DNA of 64,000 nt, taken from contig OY253670.1 in the NCBI GenBank assembly GCA_958009085.1, positions 1,240,001-1,304,000 of the forward strand. Reading direction: 5' to 3'. The stretch's first letter is position 1. Every line of letters begins with the position of its first letter. The translations under genes were made by a program, and so were the position numbers. The DNA is from Protoeuglena noctilucae (taxonomy: Eukaryota; Chlorophyta; Pedinophyceae; Marsupiomonadales; Marsupiomonadaceae). Below the pieces are notes generated by a model. That model searched no databases. It was not told where the DNA came from and saw only the letters and a program-made list of their open reading frames with translations. Shown here one piece after another: positions 47,556 to 59,171 of this stretch.

Positions 47556-48145
47556 GACATGACCGAAACGGTCGCGAATCGCGACTATAAACTGACAAGC
47601 AGGGATGGCAGCGTGTCGCTTTTAGGGAGCTCTGTAACTGGCCAAGGCTTTGCTACGGAATCACAGCCACTCATGAGAGGGAGACTTGCCAGGGTTCCCT
47701 CTCGATCCCAGACGTCGTCCCAAGCTGCAACAGCTGGACCAGCAAGACCTCTGGCGCTGTGAACTTCTCTCATCGTTGCTTGAGAGCAAGACTCCTGGCA
47801 CTGTCCCCAAGACAGGATGCGGGCCCCGATGCAGGGGATAGGGGCGAGCGCCAAAGCGGCGCGAGTTCGGGCGGGGTCGGGTCCCCAGCCCCGCGCCCCG
47901 GCCATCCGCCGTGCATCGTCCACCTCAGACACACATGGGAAGGAGGGAAGGGTCGAGGTGACAGGGGGGGATGCAGATGCTGCCGCGCTTGCGCGTGGCT
48001 GCCCAAACAGCCTGGATTCTCTGCCACCAGCAGGTCGCGCCGTGGCGCTTGATGAACCTGTTGGAGAGGTCGAAGGAGGACAAGAGCGTGGCCAAGTGAG
48101 ACATTCTTCCTCACCTGAGAACGTATTTGTCAAAATCAGGATGCT
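47556..48145. other. Divergent intergenic region
   Basis: About 590 bases lie between the DUF4346 gene (-) and the membrane protein gene (+). Apart from a possible 59-codon minus-strand frame at 47925-48104 I see nothing coding. Confidence 0.4.
47925..48104 (-). CDS. Possible small protein of 59 residues
   Basis: An ATG at 48104 opens a frame starting MSHLATLLSSFDLSNRFIK, with RHGATCWWQRIQAVWAATRK next, rich in Trp, Arg and Gln. It ends at 47925. The amphipathic start looks more protein-like than neighbouring frames. I do not recognise it, and it may be chance or the first exon of a longer gene. Confidence 0.2.
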   Translation of the reverse strand: MSHLATLLSSFDLSNRFIKRHGATCWWQRIQAVWAATRKRGSICIPPCHLDPSLLPMCV

Positions 48146-50127
48146 ATGCGCGCTGCACGTGTCCCTCTCACCCCCTCTCACAGAAATCCCGATTTCGTGG
48201 GTTTGGCGGCAGCCGCGGCCCTCGCCGACCTCGCGAGCGTCGTGTCTCTTCTCGTCCCGAGCAAGAATGCGATTGTCGTGCGGCGGCGTCCTCCCCCGCC
48301 GCCGGCGCAGCCCCTGAAGGCGACGGAGGTCGTGGAGTTGGCGGTTTCGTCCGAAGCCAGCGCCGAACCGGAGCCGTCGACCTCCGGATCGGAGACCTCA
48401 GATGCTGCGGAGGCCATCGCCGCGCCAGCACCGTCGCAGGGCGCGCCGGAGGGGTCGCAGGCTGGTTATGTGCTGCGAGCAGACACACGTGTGGAGGTGG
48501 GCGTCGTGGAGCCGATCGGGACGCGCGACATAGAGCTGACCAGTCGGAAAGCGCGGCCCGTGGTCGAGCCCGCGGAAGCTAAGCCTGCGGGAGCCGAGCC
48601 CACGGGAGCCGAGCCCACGAGAGCCGAGCCTGCGGAAGCCCAGCCTGCGGGCCGCAAGGAGGAGGACGGTGGGCGTCGTGCGGGGGTTATCGCCACCGGC
48701 TCGGGTGGTGCGCTGGCACTGACCACCGACGCGGCGGACCTCACCGCCGACGACATGCGCGTGGGGCCCATGGTGAGTCGCTTGCGCTGGGAGACCGACT
48801 GAACTCGACGTGAGCCCAGCCGCTCATCTCGTGCCTCACGCCATGTCGCCTGCAGACGACGGTTGGGGCCTGCGTCATTGTGACAGCACTGGCGGGCATG
48901 ATTGATGCGGGGGTCATCGCCACGGTGGACCCTTACATGGGCATCTCCCTCCGCCTGCTCCTCCTCTCCGCGTCCGTCTGCGCCCTCCTCACGGCCATCG
49001 CCGGGCGCCTGCGCATGGAGCGCGCGGCCGGCGCCATCGCCGGTGAGCATGCAGGGGCCGCGAGCATGGTGGGCCCCGCACAGCGTGCGACTGCCGCAGA
49101 GCGTGTCGACTGCGACGGTGCTCGCAGTGGTGTGCGGCGCCACGCCCGGCCTCCTCTGGTCGTCCCTGCACCCGGTCGCGATCCTCGTGGCCCTCCCCAC
49201 GGTCCTCGCCTCTTGCCTTGGCTTTTTGGAAGACACCGTGGCAGAGACTAGGCGGGAGCGGTTCACGTGGGGCGCGCACGCCGCAGCAGCGCTGGCAGTC
49301 GCGGCGTCCGTCACCGCCGCGGCCGTGTCGCTGTCTGGGAGCCGCGCTGTCCCCGTGCAGCTGTGGGGGCCCCAGGGCAAGGTGCTGTCCCTCGGACTTG
49401 TGCCGTTCACGGCTATCTGCGGGGCCCTCTTGGCGGCGTTCACGGGGACGCTCAGGTGCGCCCGGTGCCATTACTGCTGAGTGAATGTCGCATTCTCTTG
49501 AGGGAAGCGCACCCGCACTGCTCGTGACTCGCTCGCGCACGCAGGGCGGCCGGGGGTCTCGTGGGCGTCCGACCAGGGGTGCTGTCTATGACGCTCATGG
49601 GCGCGGAGTGCGTGGTGGCCAGCGCCAACCCCTTCCTGCTGCCCCTGCTCGTTTGCCTCGCTGGCGCAGACCTGGGTGAGACACGGGGCGCGTGAAGGCG
49701 GCGGAACAGTGGGCCAGCCCCAGCATGTGCTCAGCTGAAGCGCCTGCCCTCCCTCACCGCCCCGCAGGTGTCGCTGTGGTGGGCAGCACGACCGGTGCCG
49801 TGGTGGGTCCGTCGGGGTCGCTGGCCGCTGGCGCCGCACTCGCAGCCGCCGCGATCTTCTCTGGGCTCCTGCCCTCGATGGCGGTGCTGGCGCTGGGGGT
49901 CGCGGCGCAGGCTGCCGTTGCCAGGTGCGTGATCATGTCTAGGCACGTGCATGCTCCATGCGCTCGGCGCCCAGAGATCTAAGCTTTGAGTTCTACCTCC
50001 CCTCGTGCCCTGCAGCAAATTCCGGGCGCGGGCTCCGCGCGCAGTCGCGAGACACGCCGTCTCGCTGGCGGCCGTCTACGCTGCGCTGTGCCTGGCCCGC
50101 GGCATGTGGACGCCAGTCGTGGCGTAG
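48146..50127 (+). CDS. Multi-pass membrane protein, possibly a degenerate MraY/WecA-like transferase
   Basis: The first exon (from 48146) is mostly a disordered Pro/Ala/Glu-rich region with five 15-base repeats. Later exons hold about nine or ten hydrophobic segments. The spacing of some motifs recalls UDP-HexNAc-1-phosphate transferases (MraY, WecA, ALG7): CLGFLEDTVAETRRERF where the family has GFLDD, and VVGPSGSLAAGAALA where it has GDxGS. The NxxDG motif is not seen. If related, the catalytic Asp residues are lost. The start is uncertain because the first 15 residues could be UTR. The last exon ends LARGMWTPVVA. No firm family assignment. Confidence 0.6.
48569..48643 (+). repeat. Five tandem 15-base units in coding sequence
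   Basis: Units at 48569, 48584, 48599, 48614 and 48629 encode PAEAK, PAGAE, PTGAE, PTRAE and PAEAQ, a Pro-(Ala/Thr)-x-Ala-x repeat in the disordered region before the membrane segments. Confidence 0.9.
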
Positions 50128-50629
50128 GAAAGCAGGTTTAGACCGTGACCGACTTGACTTAGTCACCACTAAAAGTATTCGGAGTATTCTGTTTCGCGCT
50201 CGCTGTCCCATCGGGGACGCGGACAGGCCTGGCCTGCTGCTTGAGGCATCGACCGCGCCCTCATCCTCGCCCTGGCCCGCCTGCTCCTGATTCTTGTCCT
50301 CAATTAGCCTGTGGTGGTTTTCAACGTGACGGTGGAGCACAATAGGTCCACGCGCACGGACAGTTGTCCGATTGGGAATTGGCTGGGAAGGGAGAGCACA
50401 ATAGGTGACGGTCTTTAGAGGCATCGTGCAGCGTGAGCAGCTGACAATCCCACATCCATGCAGCGGTTCCAAGACCATTTGAGCAGACTCTAGTTTCCGG
50501 TCAAAAAAGTTCTCGACCATCCCTGCTCGCAGTTCACATGTCCGCACGAACATTGCCGGTGGAAAATTGGTGGCTGTGCGTGGGCGGATTCGCCCGCCCC
50601 TGCTGAGCGTCTGATTGACTGATTGAGAA
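50128..50629. other. AT-richer intergenic stretch
   Basis: About 500 bases with visibly lower GC than the genes on either side, probably the 3' UTR of the membrane protein and the promoter of the kinase gene. A 295-codon minus-strand frame crosses it but overlaps both real genes. Confidence 0.5.
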
Positions 50630-53600
50630 ATGGAGGGACCTTTGCGCGTCATTGGTCCAGAAGACCTCGAGATAGGCGAGCTCCTGGGCTCAGGGTCACA
50701 AGGGAGTGTGTTCCGGGCAACCTGGCTGTCGTGCAAGCTCGCGGTCGCCGTGAAGCGTTTCGACGATGACTCTGGTCTCGATGGGCTGCTGGGGACCGGG
50801 AGGGAGGAAGTGGACAAGATGCGGAGGGTGGCGCAAGACAGCGCCCTCGTCGTACGGTGAGCAGGGAGCACGTCCGGCATTGCTAAGCTAGGCTTGCGGT
50901 GCCTTCGTAACCCTTCTCGTCACCGCGTTGCGCATGCAGCGTGTACGGCGTCGCCAGAGTCGACGGCCGCCTGCACATCGTGATGCAGCTGTGCGAGGGG
51001 TCCATGGCCCAGCGCCTGGCGGACTTGGGGCAGGGCCTGCCGAAGGAGGAGTTCGTGGACGTGGCCATGCGCGTGGTGGAGGGCCTGCGGGACCTGCACC
51101 GATGCGACATCCTCCACTGCGACCTGAAGCCGGAGAACATTTTGCTCGACCGAGATGGCCAGGCATTGCTGGCGGACTTCGGCCTGGCCAAGATCATGGG
51201 CCAGCGGGGGGCCGAGGCGAGTGCGCTGTTCTGACAGGGCGGATGCGCTGTCCCTGCCGACCCGTGCCGCGACTGTCGGGCCCCGCTTGTCGTGCACGCA
51301 GGGAGGTGCGGTGCGTCGGTACTTCCAGGCGCACCCCAACTACGCTGCTCCGGAGATGTGGGACGGTCTCGGGCGCATCTCTCGCGCCACGGATGTTTAC
51401 TGCGCCGCCGCCACGCTGTGCCACATTGCGTCCGGCAGGATGCCCTACGAGGGCCTCAACGTCCAGCAGATACAGCAGCACCAGCGCCTGGGCAGGTCAC
51501 CCCCGGTCCCCAACTGCGTGCCGGAGCCCCTGCGCGGCAAGCTGGCGCAGGCGCTGCGGTGCAGCCAGGAGGACCGAGTGTCGCTGGACGACCTGGTCGG
51601 GGCCGCCAAGGAGGCCAAGTGAGTAACGGTCGTGCCTGCGTGTCTGTCTGGCCAGTGTCAGTGACATCAGCTGTGGCATGTCTGACCCCCGCAGGGACAT
51701 CGTGCGGGGCCTGAAGCTGGTGGACTGCTTGGTCTGCCAGAGCAGCGTCCAGGAGGCGACCACGGCCATCTGCAGCGCGGGCAGGCACCGCCTCTGCGGG
51801 GCGTGCCTGGGGCGCGCCATCGAGCAAGCCGACGCGAAGCTGGACGAGAGCGGCCGCGTCGTCTGCGCCATGGGGTGCGCGCCGGACGAGAGCGTGTTCC
51901 GACGGGAGGACGTCATGACGAAGGCCCCCGTGGAGGCGCGCGTCACGTACCTGGACAAGGCCGGCCGGGAGCACGGCCGCCGGGCCATGGCGCAGCAGGA
52001 GGCAGAGCTGCGGCGTTTACAGGATGACCTCGACAGGCTTGTGATGGACGGGCAGGGCGGGGGCGCCCAGGCGGTGGCCACGCACACCCGGCTCATCGAG
52101 GATTTGCTTTGCGCATTCCGCTGCCCCGGGTGCCGGATCGTCTCTCAGGTCGAGGACTTTACCGAGTGCCTGGCCGTGTCGTGCGGGAGCTGCCGCGCGC
52201 ACTACTGCGCGTGGTGCCTGGAGGACTGCCAGTCCTGGGAAGGGGCGCATATGCACGTGCCAAGTGAGCATCCGAGCCTGGACTCCTACCCTTACCACCG
52301 ATCGCACGCGTCCCTGACACAGTAACCCATGCCCGCGACCACCTAACGCACACATCCCCGACACAGTAACCCCCGCCTCTTCCTTTGCGCAGGATGCCCA
52401 AAGAACCCCCGACCTGGGAGGGTGTTTGGCGAGAAGGAGGAGTTCGATGGGTACTGGCGCGCGATCAAGCGCGAGAGGGTGGTCCAGCACCTGATGGAGA
52501 TACGGCCCGACCTGCGGGAGCGCGTCTGGCGAGGCGTGTTGCCCACCATCGCCGACCTGGGCATCCAGTGGCAAGACGTGGCGCCACCCGCGAGGGATCC
52601 TGAGCCCCCGGCCGCGCCCATCGCTGACGACGACGGCCCTCCGGACGCCGTGCCGCCCGCAGCGCCCGCAGCGCCTGCAGCGCCCCCGGCTGTGCCCGGC
52701 TGGGAGGCTGTCGTTGCCAGGGCGGCTGCCAGAGGTGGCGAGGTGGACCTGCAGGGGGCCACGGTGACACTGCGGGCGGCCCTTTCGGTGAAGGGAGTGC
52801 GCCTGGTGGTCCGCAACGGGCAGATCAAGGCGGAGGGTGCCGCGGTGGGTGGGGTGTACGTGGTGCAGGCGCTGGCCGGAGGGGTGGTGGAGCTACGGGA
52901 TCTTCGGCTGAGGGGCGGGGTGCTGTGCGCCGAGGGTGGGAGGGTGGCAATAGCGGCGTGCATGGTAGAGGACTCGCCGAGGTGTGGCGTGCGTGTCACG
53001 GGTCGGGGCAGCGAGGCGACGGTGGACGCGGGTGTCGTCACCGGTGCCGCTGCGGACGGCGTCGAGGTTTCCCACGGGGCCCACGTGCAGCTCAATGGGA
53101 CACAGGTGGTGGAGGCCCGGCGATGCGGGGTCCTTTGCGTCGGGGAGGGCAGCAAGGCGGTGCTTGAGAACTGCCGCGTGGAGTTGGCCATGAAGGGCGA
53201 CGGCGTGGCGTGCTCCCTCGGCGGGTGCGCGGAGCTGCGGGACACGCACGTGGACAAGTGCATGGGATGCGGGGTGCACGTGGCCGGGCCCGGGAGCAGG
53301 GTGACGATGGAGCGGGGGAGCGTCGCGGGGTCCAAGGACTGGCACGGCGTGTGCTGCGAGCTCGCTGGCAGCGCCCAGCTCACCGACGTCGCCGTTACCG
53401 GGTGCCGCGGGGCCGGTGTCGCTATTGTGGGTCCCTCCGGGGCCCTACCCCAGGGCCGCGCCGTGGCTCCCACTCTGAGCGGCCCCCGTCGCTTTCTGAC
53501 CGAGGACAGCGCTGCGGAGCCCACGGCGCAGGCCTACCAGCAGCTGCGCGACCAGCTGAGGGCCAGCGAAGTGCCTCTCGTGACGGTCCAGGGCGGGGCG

Positions 53601-55757
53601 ATTGAGGGCCACGCGGGGAGCGGGGTGCGGGTGGAGATGAGCGGCCGGGCCAAAGTCGAGGCCCTGGAGATCAGGGGGTGTGCGGAGGCGGGGGCGACGT
53701 GCACGTCGGGGGGCGTCCTGGAGATGACTGGGGTGCAAGTCCATGGGGTGCTGCCACCCGAGGGAGGAGAGGGGCAGGGAGACGGGCTGGTGTGCGACGG
53801 GGGCGTCGTGAGGTTCCGTGGGGTCCCCGAGCAGAGGAGTTTGGTGGCTGGGGTGCAGAGGGGCGTGCTGTGTCAGCGGGGCGGGCGGGTGAAGTTGGCT
53901 CACTTTCGCATCGACCAGTGCGCTTCGCATGGGGTGCAGTGCCAGGGCTCCCAGAGCGCCGTGAAGGCGGAAGACGGGGCTGTACAGCACATCGGGGGTC
54001 ACGAGGGCACTGGCATCTCCGCAGAGGGCGGGGGGCAGGTGCACGCCGTTCGGGTCGAGATCTCCAGCATCGCGGCGCATGGCGCGAGGTGCTCCGCTAA
54101 GGGTGTTCTGACACTCGAGGACGTGATGGTGCAAGACGTCCTGGGTGGCACTGGCGTTCAGTGTGACCGCCAGGGCAAGGCGACCTTGCGACGGTGCACT
54201 GTGCGAGGGTGCGATCAGTTTGGGGTGCTGTGCGTGGGCAAGTCGAGCAAGGCGGTCGTCCACAGCGGGTCCATTGGCGACGTCCAGACGGGCGTTGGCT
54301 GCCAGGAGGGTGGCTGTGCGGAGATGCACGTCCCGGCCATTGAGGGGTGCAGGGAGCAAGGACTGCGCTGCCACGGCCCAGGCAGCGCCGTCGCTGTCAA
54401 AGGGGGCTCCGTCAGAGATACCGGGGGCGGTGTCATGGCTGGCGCAGGGGTTGATGGGGGGTGTGGCGTGCGCTGCGAGGCTGGTGGGGAGGCTAAGCTG
54501 GAGCGCATGACTGTGGAGCGGTCGCGGGGACCAGGCGTGGCGTCGACGGGCAGGGGCAGCCGAGTGACGCTGTCGGGAGCGCAGGTGCAGGGGTCGGGCC
54601 AGTGCGGCCTGCTCTGCGCCGACGGTGCGGTGATAGCCGCAGCTGGCACGGCCATCTCGCAAAGCGCCCGGTGCGGCGTCAGCTGCGGTGGGGAGGGCAG
54701 TGCGGTGGAGTTGCAGTCGGGGTGCCTTGTCAAGGCGTCGGGGTGGCACGGTGTGGAGTGCGTGGGCGGGGCCCGACTGGAGGTGGCGGCCACGCAGATT
54801 GAGGGTGCGCAGCAGTGCGGGGTGTTCTGCCAGGGCGCGGGCAGTCGCTTTAAGATGGAAGGCGGGGCCATCACGGGCGTGGCGGAGCTGCACGCGGTGT
54901 GGGTGCAGGGCGGCGGCATGGTGAGAATAAAGGAGGTGACCGTCAGTCGCTTTGCCCACCAAGGGGTGGCATGCTCTGGCGCAAAAAGTGAGGCGTACGT
55001 CGTGGGCGGCAGCATCGACGGCTCGGAGAGGGGTCAGTATGGGGTCGTTGGCACCGGTGGTGGCCTTGTGGTGGTGAAAAGGACACGGGTAGTGGGGTGT
55101 GCGGAGGGCGGGATCCTCTGCGAGCGTGCTGGGACCCGGGGGAGGGTGCGGGAGGTGGTGGTGTCAGGTACCCAGAAGCTCTACGGGGTGTGTTGCCAGG
55201 AAGTGGCAGAGATGGAGGTTGATAAAACGGAGGTCAGGGGGTGTGTGGAAGGCAGCGGGCTCGCGTGTTTCACGGGCGCCACGCTGGTCGTTCATCGCAG
55301 CAACGTCGCCGACTGCCGAGCCGGGAACGGCTTGTGCTGCACGACCGGCGCCAGCGCGACCCTCACCGAGTGTCGCATCTGGCGATGTGGCCAGTCGGGG
55401 GTCGTGTGCTGCGGGGAGGGGAGCCGCGTGGCTGTTTGCAGTGGCGTGGTGGAGGAATGCGGCCAGCACGGCTTGGCGTGCTCGGAGGCGGGTGCGATTG
55501 AGGCGCTGGGCACGCAGGTGAAGGGGTGCGGCGGCCGGGGCCTGTCCACCGACACTCCCAAATCTCTGCGGCACAAGGGCGTGTGTGTTACGAGTTGCAG
55601 TGGTCAGGAGGACATGGGGCAGCCGCTGAGCCCCGCTGCTGCGCTGCTCGTCGCTCTCGTTGCTCTGGCGGTCAGGCTGGCATGCGGGGCGGCCCGCGTT
55701 ACGGCTGTGGCCGATGCCGAGGGCAGCGGATGGACGTGGCTGCCGCCGAATGCCTAG
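50630..55757 (+). CDS. Protein kinase - RING/IBR-like zinc module - parallel beta-helix - TM fusion
   Basis: Five exons (50630-50856, 50940-51216, 51302-51618, 51695-52263, 52393-55757) sum to 4755 bases, 1584 residues, every phase matching. Residues 1-270: Ser/Thr kinase with GSGSQGSVF (loop), VAVKRF (Lys), [11 protein letters not shown] (catalytic Asp), DFGLA and YAAPE, so all active residues are present. Residues 280-480: cysteine-rich module with [21 protein letters not shown], then [16 protein letters not shown] and HMHVPRCPKN, like RING/IBR ubiquitin ligases. Residues 590-1550: many coils of about 22-25 residues ([19 protein letters not shown] type), as in right-handed parallel beta-helices. 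One hydrophobic segment near the end ([18 protein letters not shown]) could anchor it. The second intron has a GC donor (GAG|GCGAGT at 51217). Substrate and location are unknown. Confidence 0.9.
52294..52372 (+). repeat. 44-base tandem duplication in an intron
   Basis: ACCACCGATCGCACGCG.. at 52294 recurs as ACCACCTAACGCACACA.. at 52338. Both copies end in GACACAGTAACCC. It lies just upstream of the acceptor at 52392. Confidence 0.8.
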
Positions 55758-55818
55758 ATAGCGCAGACGGGATCGCGTGACGTTGAATGCACAAAACAAC
55801 GCTCCAGTTTGCAGCCGC

Positions 55819-58272
55819 TCAGATCGCCATGGTCAGCGCCGCCCGCCCCACTGCCTCCCTGAGCTGCGCCAGCCCCGAGGGCGAGTGGACGTCCACAGCC
55901 TCTCCATCTGCCGCGCAAATGATAACCACCCCACGAGATCCCTCAGCCCCTCGCCAGCTCTCCGCCGCTCCGCCGTCGCCTTCCTGACCACCGCGCATCT
56001 CCCACACATCCAGGTCCCGCTCCCATGCCCCCACACCCTCCTCAATTCCACTAACCGGCCCTCTTATCTCTCCCTCTCCTCCTTGCAGAGTCCCCCTGTC
56101 CCTCTCCTCGTCACCCACCGCAGCCCTGCCAGCGACACCCAACTTCGCATGTCCTCCTAACGCCTCCCCTTCCCTGTCACCCGCGACTTGCGCACCCACC
56201 CCGGCCGCCATCCCAGTCAGGTCGGGCACGCGACCTGACAGAGAGAAGGGGTCCGGGAGACATCCCACGCTGCACGGCAGCCACGACTCGGCACGCCGGA
56301 ACTTGCGCCGCGACCCGCCAGGCCCCTCTGCCTCCCCGACAGCCCCGCGCTTCCCAGCCGCGGCCCTCAGCTGCTCCACGGCGGCTCTGGCCCCGCCCAG
56401 CGCTCCCTCCAGCGCCGCAAGACGCTCGGCCTCCGCGCTGGCCCGGGGCCTCGGCTGGGATGCGGCACGAGCCGCCTGTCCCGCCATGGCCAGCAGCCGC
56501 GCTAGGGTCGGACCGGTCCCCCTGGCCCCGCTCCCTCGCCCGGTCAGGTGCCCCGCGATCGCCTGCACCAGCTGCGCCAGGGCCTCCTCCGCCTCCTCGC
56601 GACTGGCGCCGTCCATGGCCGCCTCGCCGGCACGGGAAGCGTGTGACGAAGGCTCACGCGCCGTCGCCATGCACTCCACCAGGACGGCCTCCAGTCGAGA
56701 CTCCACCTCCTGCGTTTGAAGGAAGAGGTGTGAAGATAGTACTGTGAAAGCACCCTCGTCTACTTCACCAGTTGTCCCACAGGGTTGCGCAGGATCCCAG
56801 CTGGCCATCTCGCGCCTCACCGCGGCAGACACGCCTCCCGCACCGTCGCTCCCCGCCGCGAGCATCTCCAGCCCCACTTGCCCCCACTCCACCAGCTCCC
56901 AACACGCGCCGCCGCCCTCCTGCCCGTCCGCCTCGCCATCGGCCCCGCACGTCGCACCCCGGACCCCCGCGCACGCCAGCCGGGAGGCGCGGCACACGAG
57001 GAGGAGCGGGAGGTGAGGGAACACCCTGGCAAGCGCGGTGACCGTCGCCCGCCACGCCTCCCTCTCGACCCCGCCCCCCCGGGGCGGCCGCAACGCGCCC
57101 CCGCCCACCAGCGCCGGGGCCAGCTCCGCCTCCGCCGCGTGCGCGGCCACGAGGGACCGCAGCGTCCCCATCGCCGCCTCCCGCCGCCGCGCCCGCTCCT
57201 TTTTGGACGACCCGGGCGTCGCTGCCGAGGGCCCCGCGTGGGGCGTGGCGTCCGGGTCGCCCTCCTCCTCCGTCTCAGAGCCTGCAGGTGGCGGTGTAGG
57301 AATATGAGCTTTACCAAAGTCAGCCGTGGGGTCTGCGGAGCGTGTCAGCTGTTCGCCCGGCTGCAGAGCGCACCGAGGGTCTCCAGAACAGGCGTGGTCG
57401 GGGCCTGCCGGGCGCGTGCGAGTCCCTCCACGCGCTCCGCGTGGTACGCCGCGATGGCCGCTCGCACGCGCTCCCGGCTCTTGCGGAGGTACGACTCCTG
57501 CAGCTCCCAGTAACTCTCCCGCAGCCACGCCAGCGCCTGGCGGGACGCCAGCCTGCGTGCGCCGGAAAAGGCGCAGGGTGAGTGCCCTCCATCGATGCCA
57601 TGCATAAGCAAAAGCTGGGGACTGCCAGGAGCGCTCGCCTGAGGACGGGCAGGGCCGGCAGCTGCTGGTGCGTGGCCGCATGGCGAATCTCCACGAGAAG
57701 CCTCGGCAGCCCCGCCTTCTGCGCGAGCGAGTCGACGGCTGCAGCGACCTTGCCCGACTGCTGCGAGTCCGAGATGCCGTTGACGAGCCTGCGCAGTGGA
57801 ACGGACGACAGGGCTGCGGCATCAACACTCGGCACGCAGCGTCGCAGCCCGGGCCCCGAGCGCAGCGCCCCAGCCGGTACCTGATGAGCGCCATGGAGTA
57901 CTGCATGCGCAGGAGCGTGTCTGAGACCCCAGCGTCGGCGGGGGCCCTCCCCGCGTCCAGCAAATGAGCCTCCGTGAGGGCCGCCGTGGCGTCCGCCGCT
58001 AGCGGCACGCGGCCGCGGACGCGCCAGCATTCGACGAGCCCCACGCCTGCACGATTATCGTCCGCGTCGTCTGAGAAGAGCAGCCGCCGGCATCGCCGCC
58101 ACTGCGCGCGGGGCGGGAGTCCGACGTGGAGGGCGCGGGCAGCGAGGCCCGCCGCCGCGCATGGCGTTAAGAAAGCGCAGTGCATCACAACATCGGCGTT
58201 GATTTGGTTCTAGCGAGGCTATCCTCCACGCACCTCCTCCCAGGAGAGCCACGGGACAACGCGGCCCACCAT
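55819..58272 (-). CDS. LAS1-like pre-rRNA processing nuclease
   Basis: HEPN-domain endonuclease that cuts ITS2 in 27S pre-rRNA with Grc3. Exon 1 (58272-58234) encodes MVGRVVPWLSWEE and joins in phase to WRRCRRLLFSDDADD. MQYSMALIRLVNGISDSQQS follows. The catalytic HEPN motif is LLVEIRHAATHQQLPAL (R-x4-H). Next comes LASRQALAWLRESYWELQES. The C-terminal half is Ala/Glu/Gly-rich and includes RRAESWLPCSVGCLPD, similar to the LAS1 C-terminal WxxCxxG motif. The intron after LPVLR has a GC donor (AG|GCGAGC at 57638). The gene converges with the kinase-beta-helix gene, only 61 bases away. Confidence 0.9.
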
Positions 58273-58536
58273 CGCCTTGCTCTCCTGCTCCCCTACCCTG
58301 ATGCGGCAGCGCAGGAAGGTGAGCTGCTCGTGCTCGATCTAAGGATGAACGCTGGCATCGGTAAGGATGTAAATATTGGATTTGTTCGTCGATGCCAGCT
58401 TTCTGGCGACGGCACGACAGGGCAAAGCAGGAATTCCAAGCCTTTTAATCGCTGTCGATGTCCTGCGTTATCAGGAAGTCGTCGCCCGTTCTTCTAGCCA
58501 CCGAATGAAAGGATCGCCCATCGGTCTAGTCACTCT
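58273..58536. promoter_or_regulatory. Divergent promoter region of LAS1 and the zinc-finger gene
   Basis: About 264 bases, somewhat AT-richer than the flanking genes. No motif is recognised. Confidence 0.4.
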
Positions 58537-59171
58537 ATGAATCGCCCGCTGGCCGCCTTTGCGGGTCGCACCACTCCGGTCCTTTCCCCCCGCGGCTGCC
58601 ATCTTTGCCGCGTGCGCCTGACGCCATGGGACGATGAACCCAGTGGGTTCCAACGCGAGGAGCAAAGGGTCCGTCACACGCTGCGCTTCTGGAACTGCAA
58701 CCTCCGAAGGCAGGGGCCAGCAATCGACCGTCTCCCTCTCTTCGCTCCGCGTCTGCAGGAGCCGGTGCTTGTCGCCACGCAGAAGGGTGTGCCGGACGTT
58801 CGTCGGAGGGAGCAGTCGCAGCAGCGTCAGCGGCCCCCTTGCCAGCAGTGCGCCGGGACGGGCCGGGTCGTGTGCTCGCGATGCGATGGATACCAGCGCG
58901 TCAACTACATCGGGGTGGCGATGCTGCCGGAGGGCGTGTGGCCGCAGTGGTGCCCGCGATGCTTTGCCAGGTACCCTGCTGCTGCGTGTCCTGCCCCTGA
59001 GACTGCTTTCTCCCGCACTGGGTGCCAGTCATCAGAGAACGCGCTGGCCATCGCAGGGGGACGGAATGGTGCGCGGCGTGTCAAGGGACGGGGGAGCACA
59101 GGGACCCTATAGGGTTCTTGACGGCGGAGGAGCCCCCGCCCCGAGAGAAGCCCGCCAACCGGCCCTGGTGA
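58537..59171 (+). CDS. BSD2-like DnaJ-type zinc-finger protein, plastid
   Basis: Two exons: 58537 to about 58970 (donor GTACCC after TTTGCCAG), then an acceptor near 59057 to the stop at 59171. The zinc core reads PCQQCAGTGRVVCSRCDGYQ, followed by AMLPEGVWPQWCPRC and, in exon 2, TEWCAACQGTGEHRDPIGF. This is the four-CxxC arrangement of BSD2 and related plastid proteins that assist Rubisco or photosystem assembly. The long leader (about 95 residues, Arg/Pro-rich) fits a transit peptide. The start at 58537 is the first in-frame ATG; part of the leader could be 5' UTR. Confidence 0.82.

Noticed and set aside
47559-47762. 67-codon plus-strand frame just after the DUF4346 start
   Set aside because: No domain, and it lies in the 5' region of the divergent gene. 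Composition looks random.
49993-50880. 295-codon minus-strand frame
   Set aside because: It overlaps the last exon of the membrane protein and the kinase exon, both strongly supported on the plus strand. It shows no domain.
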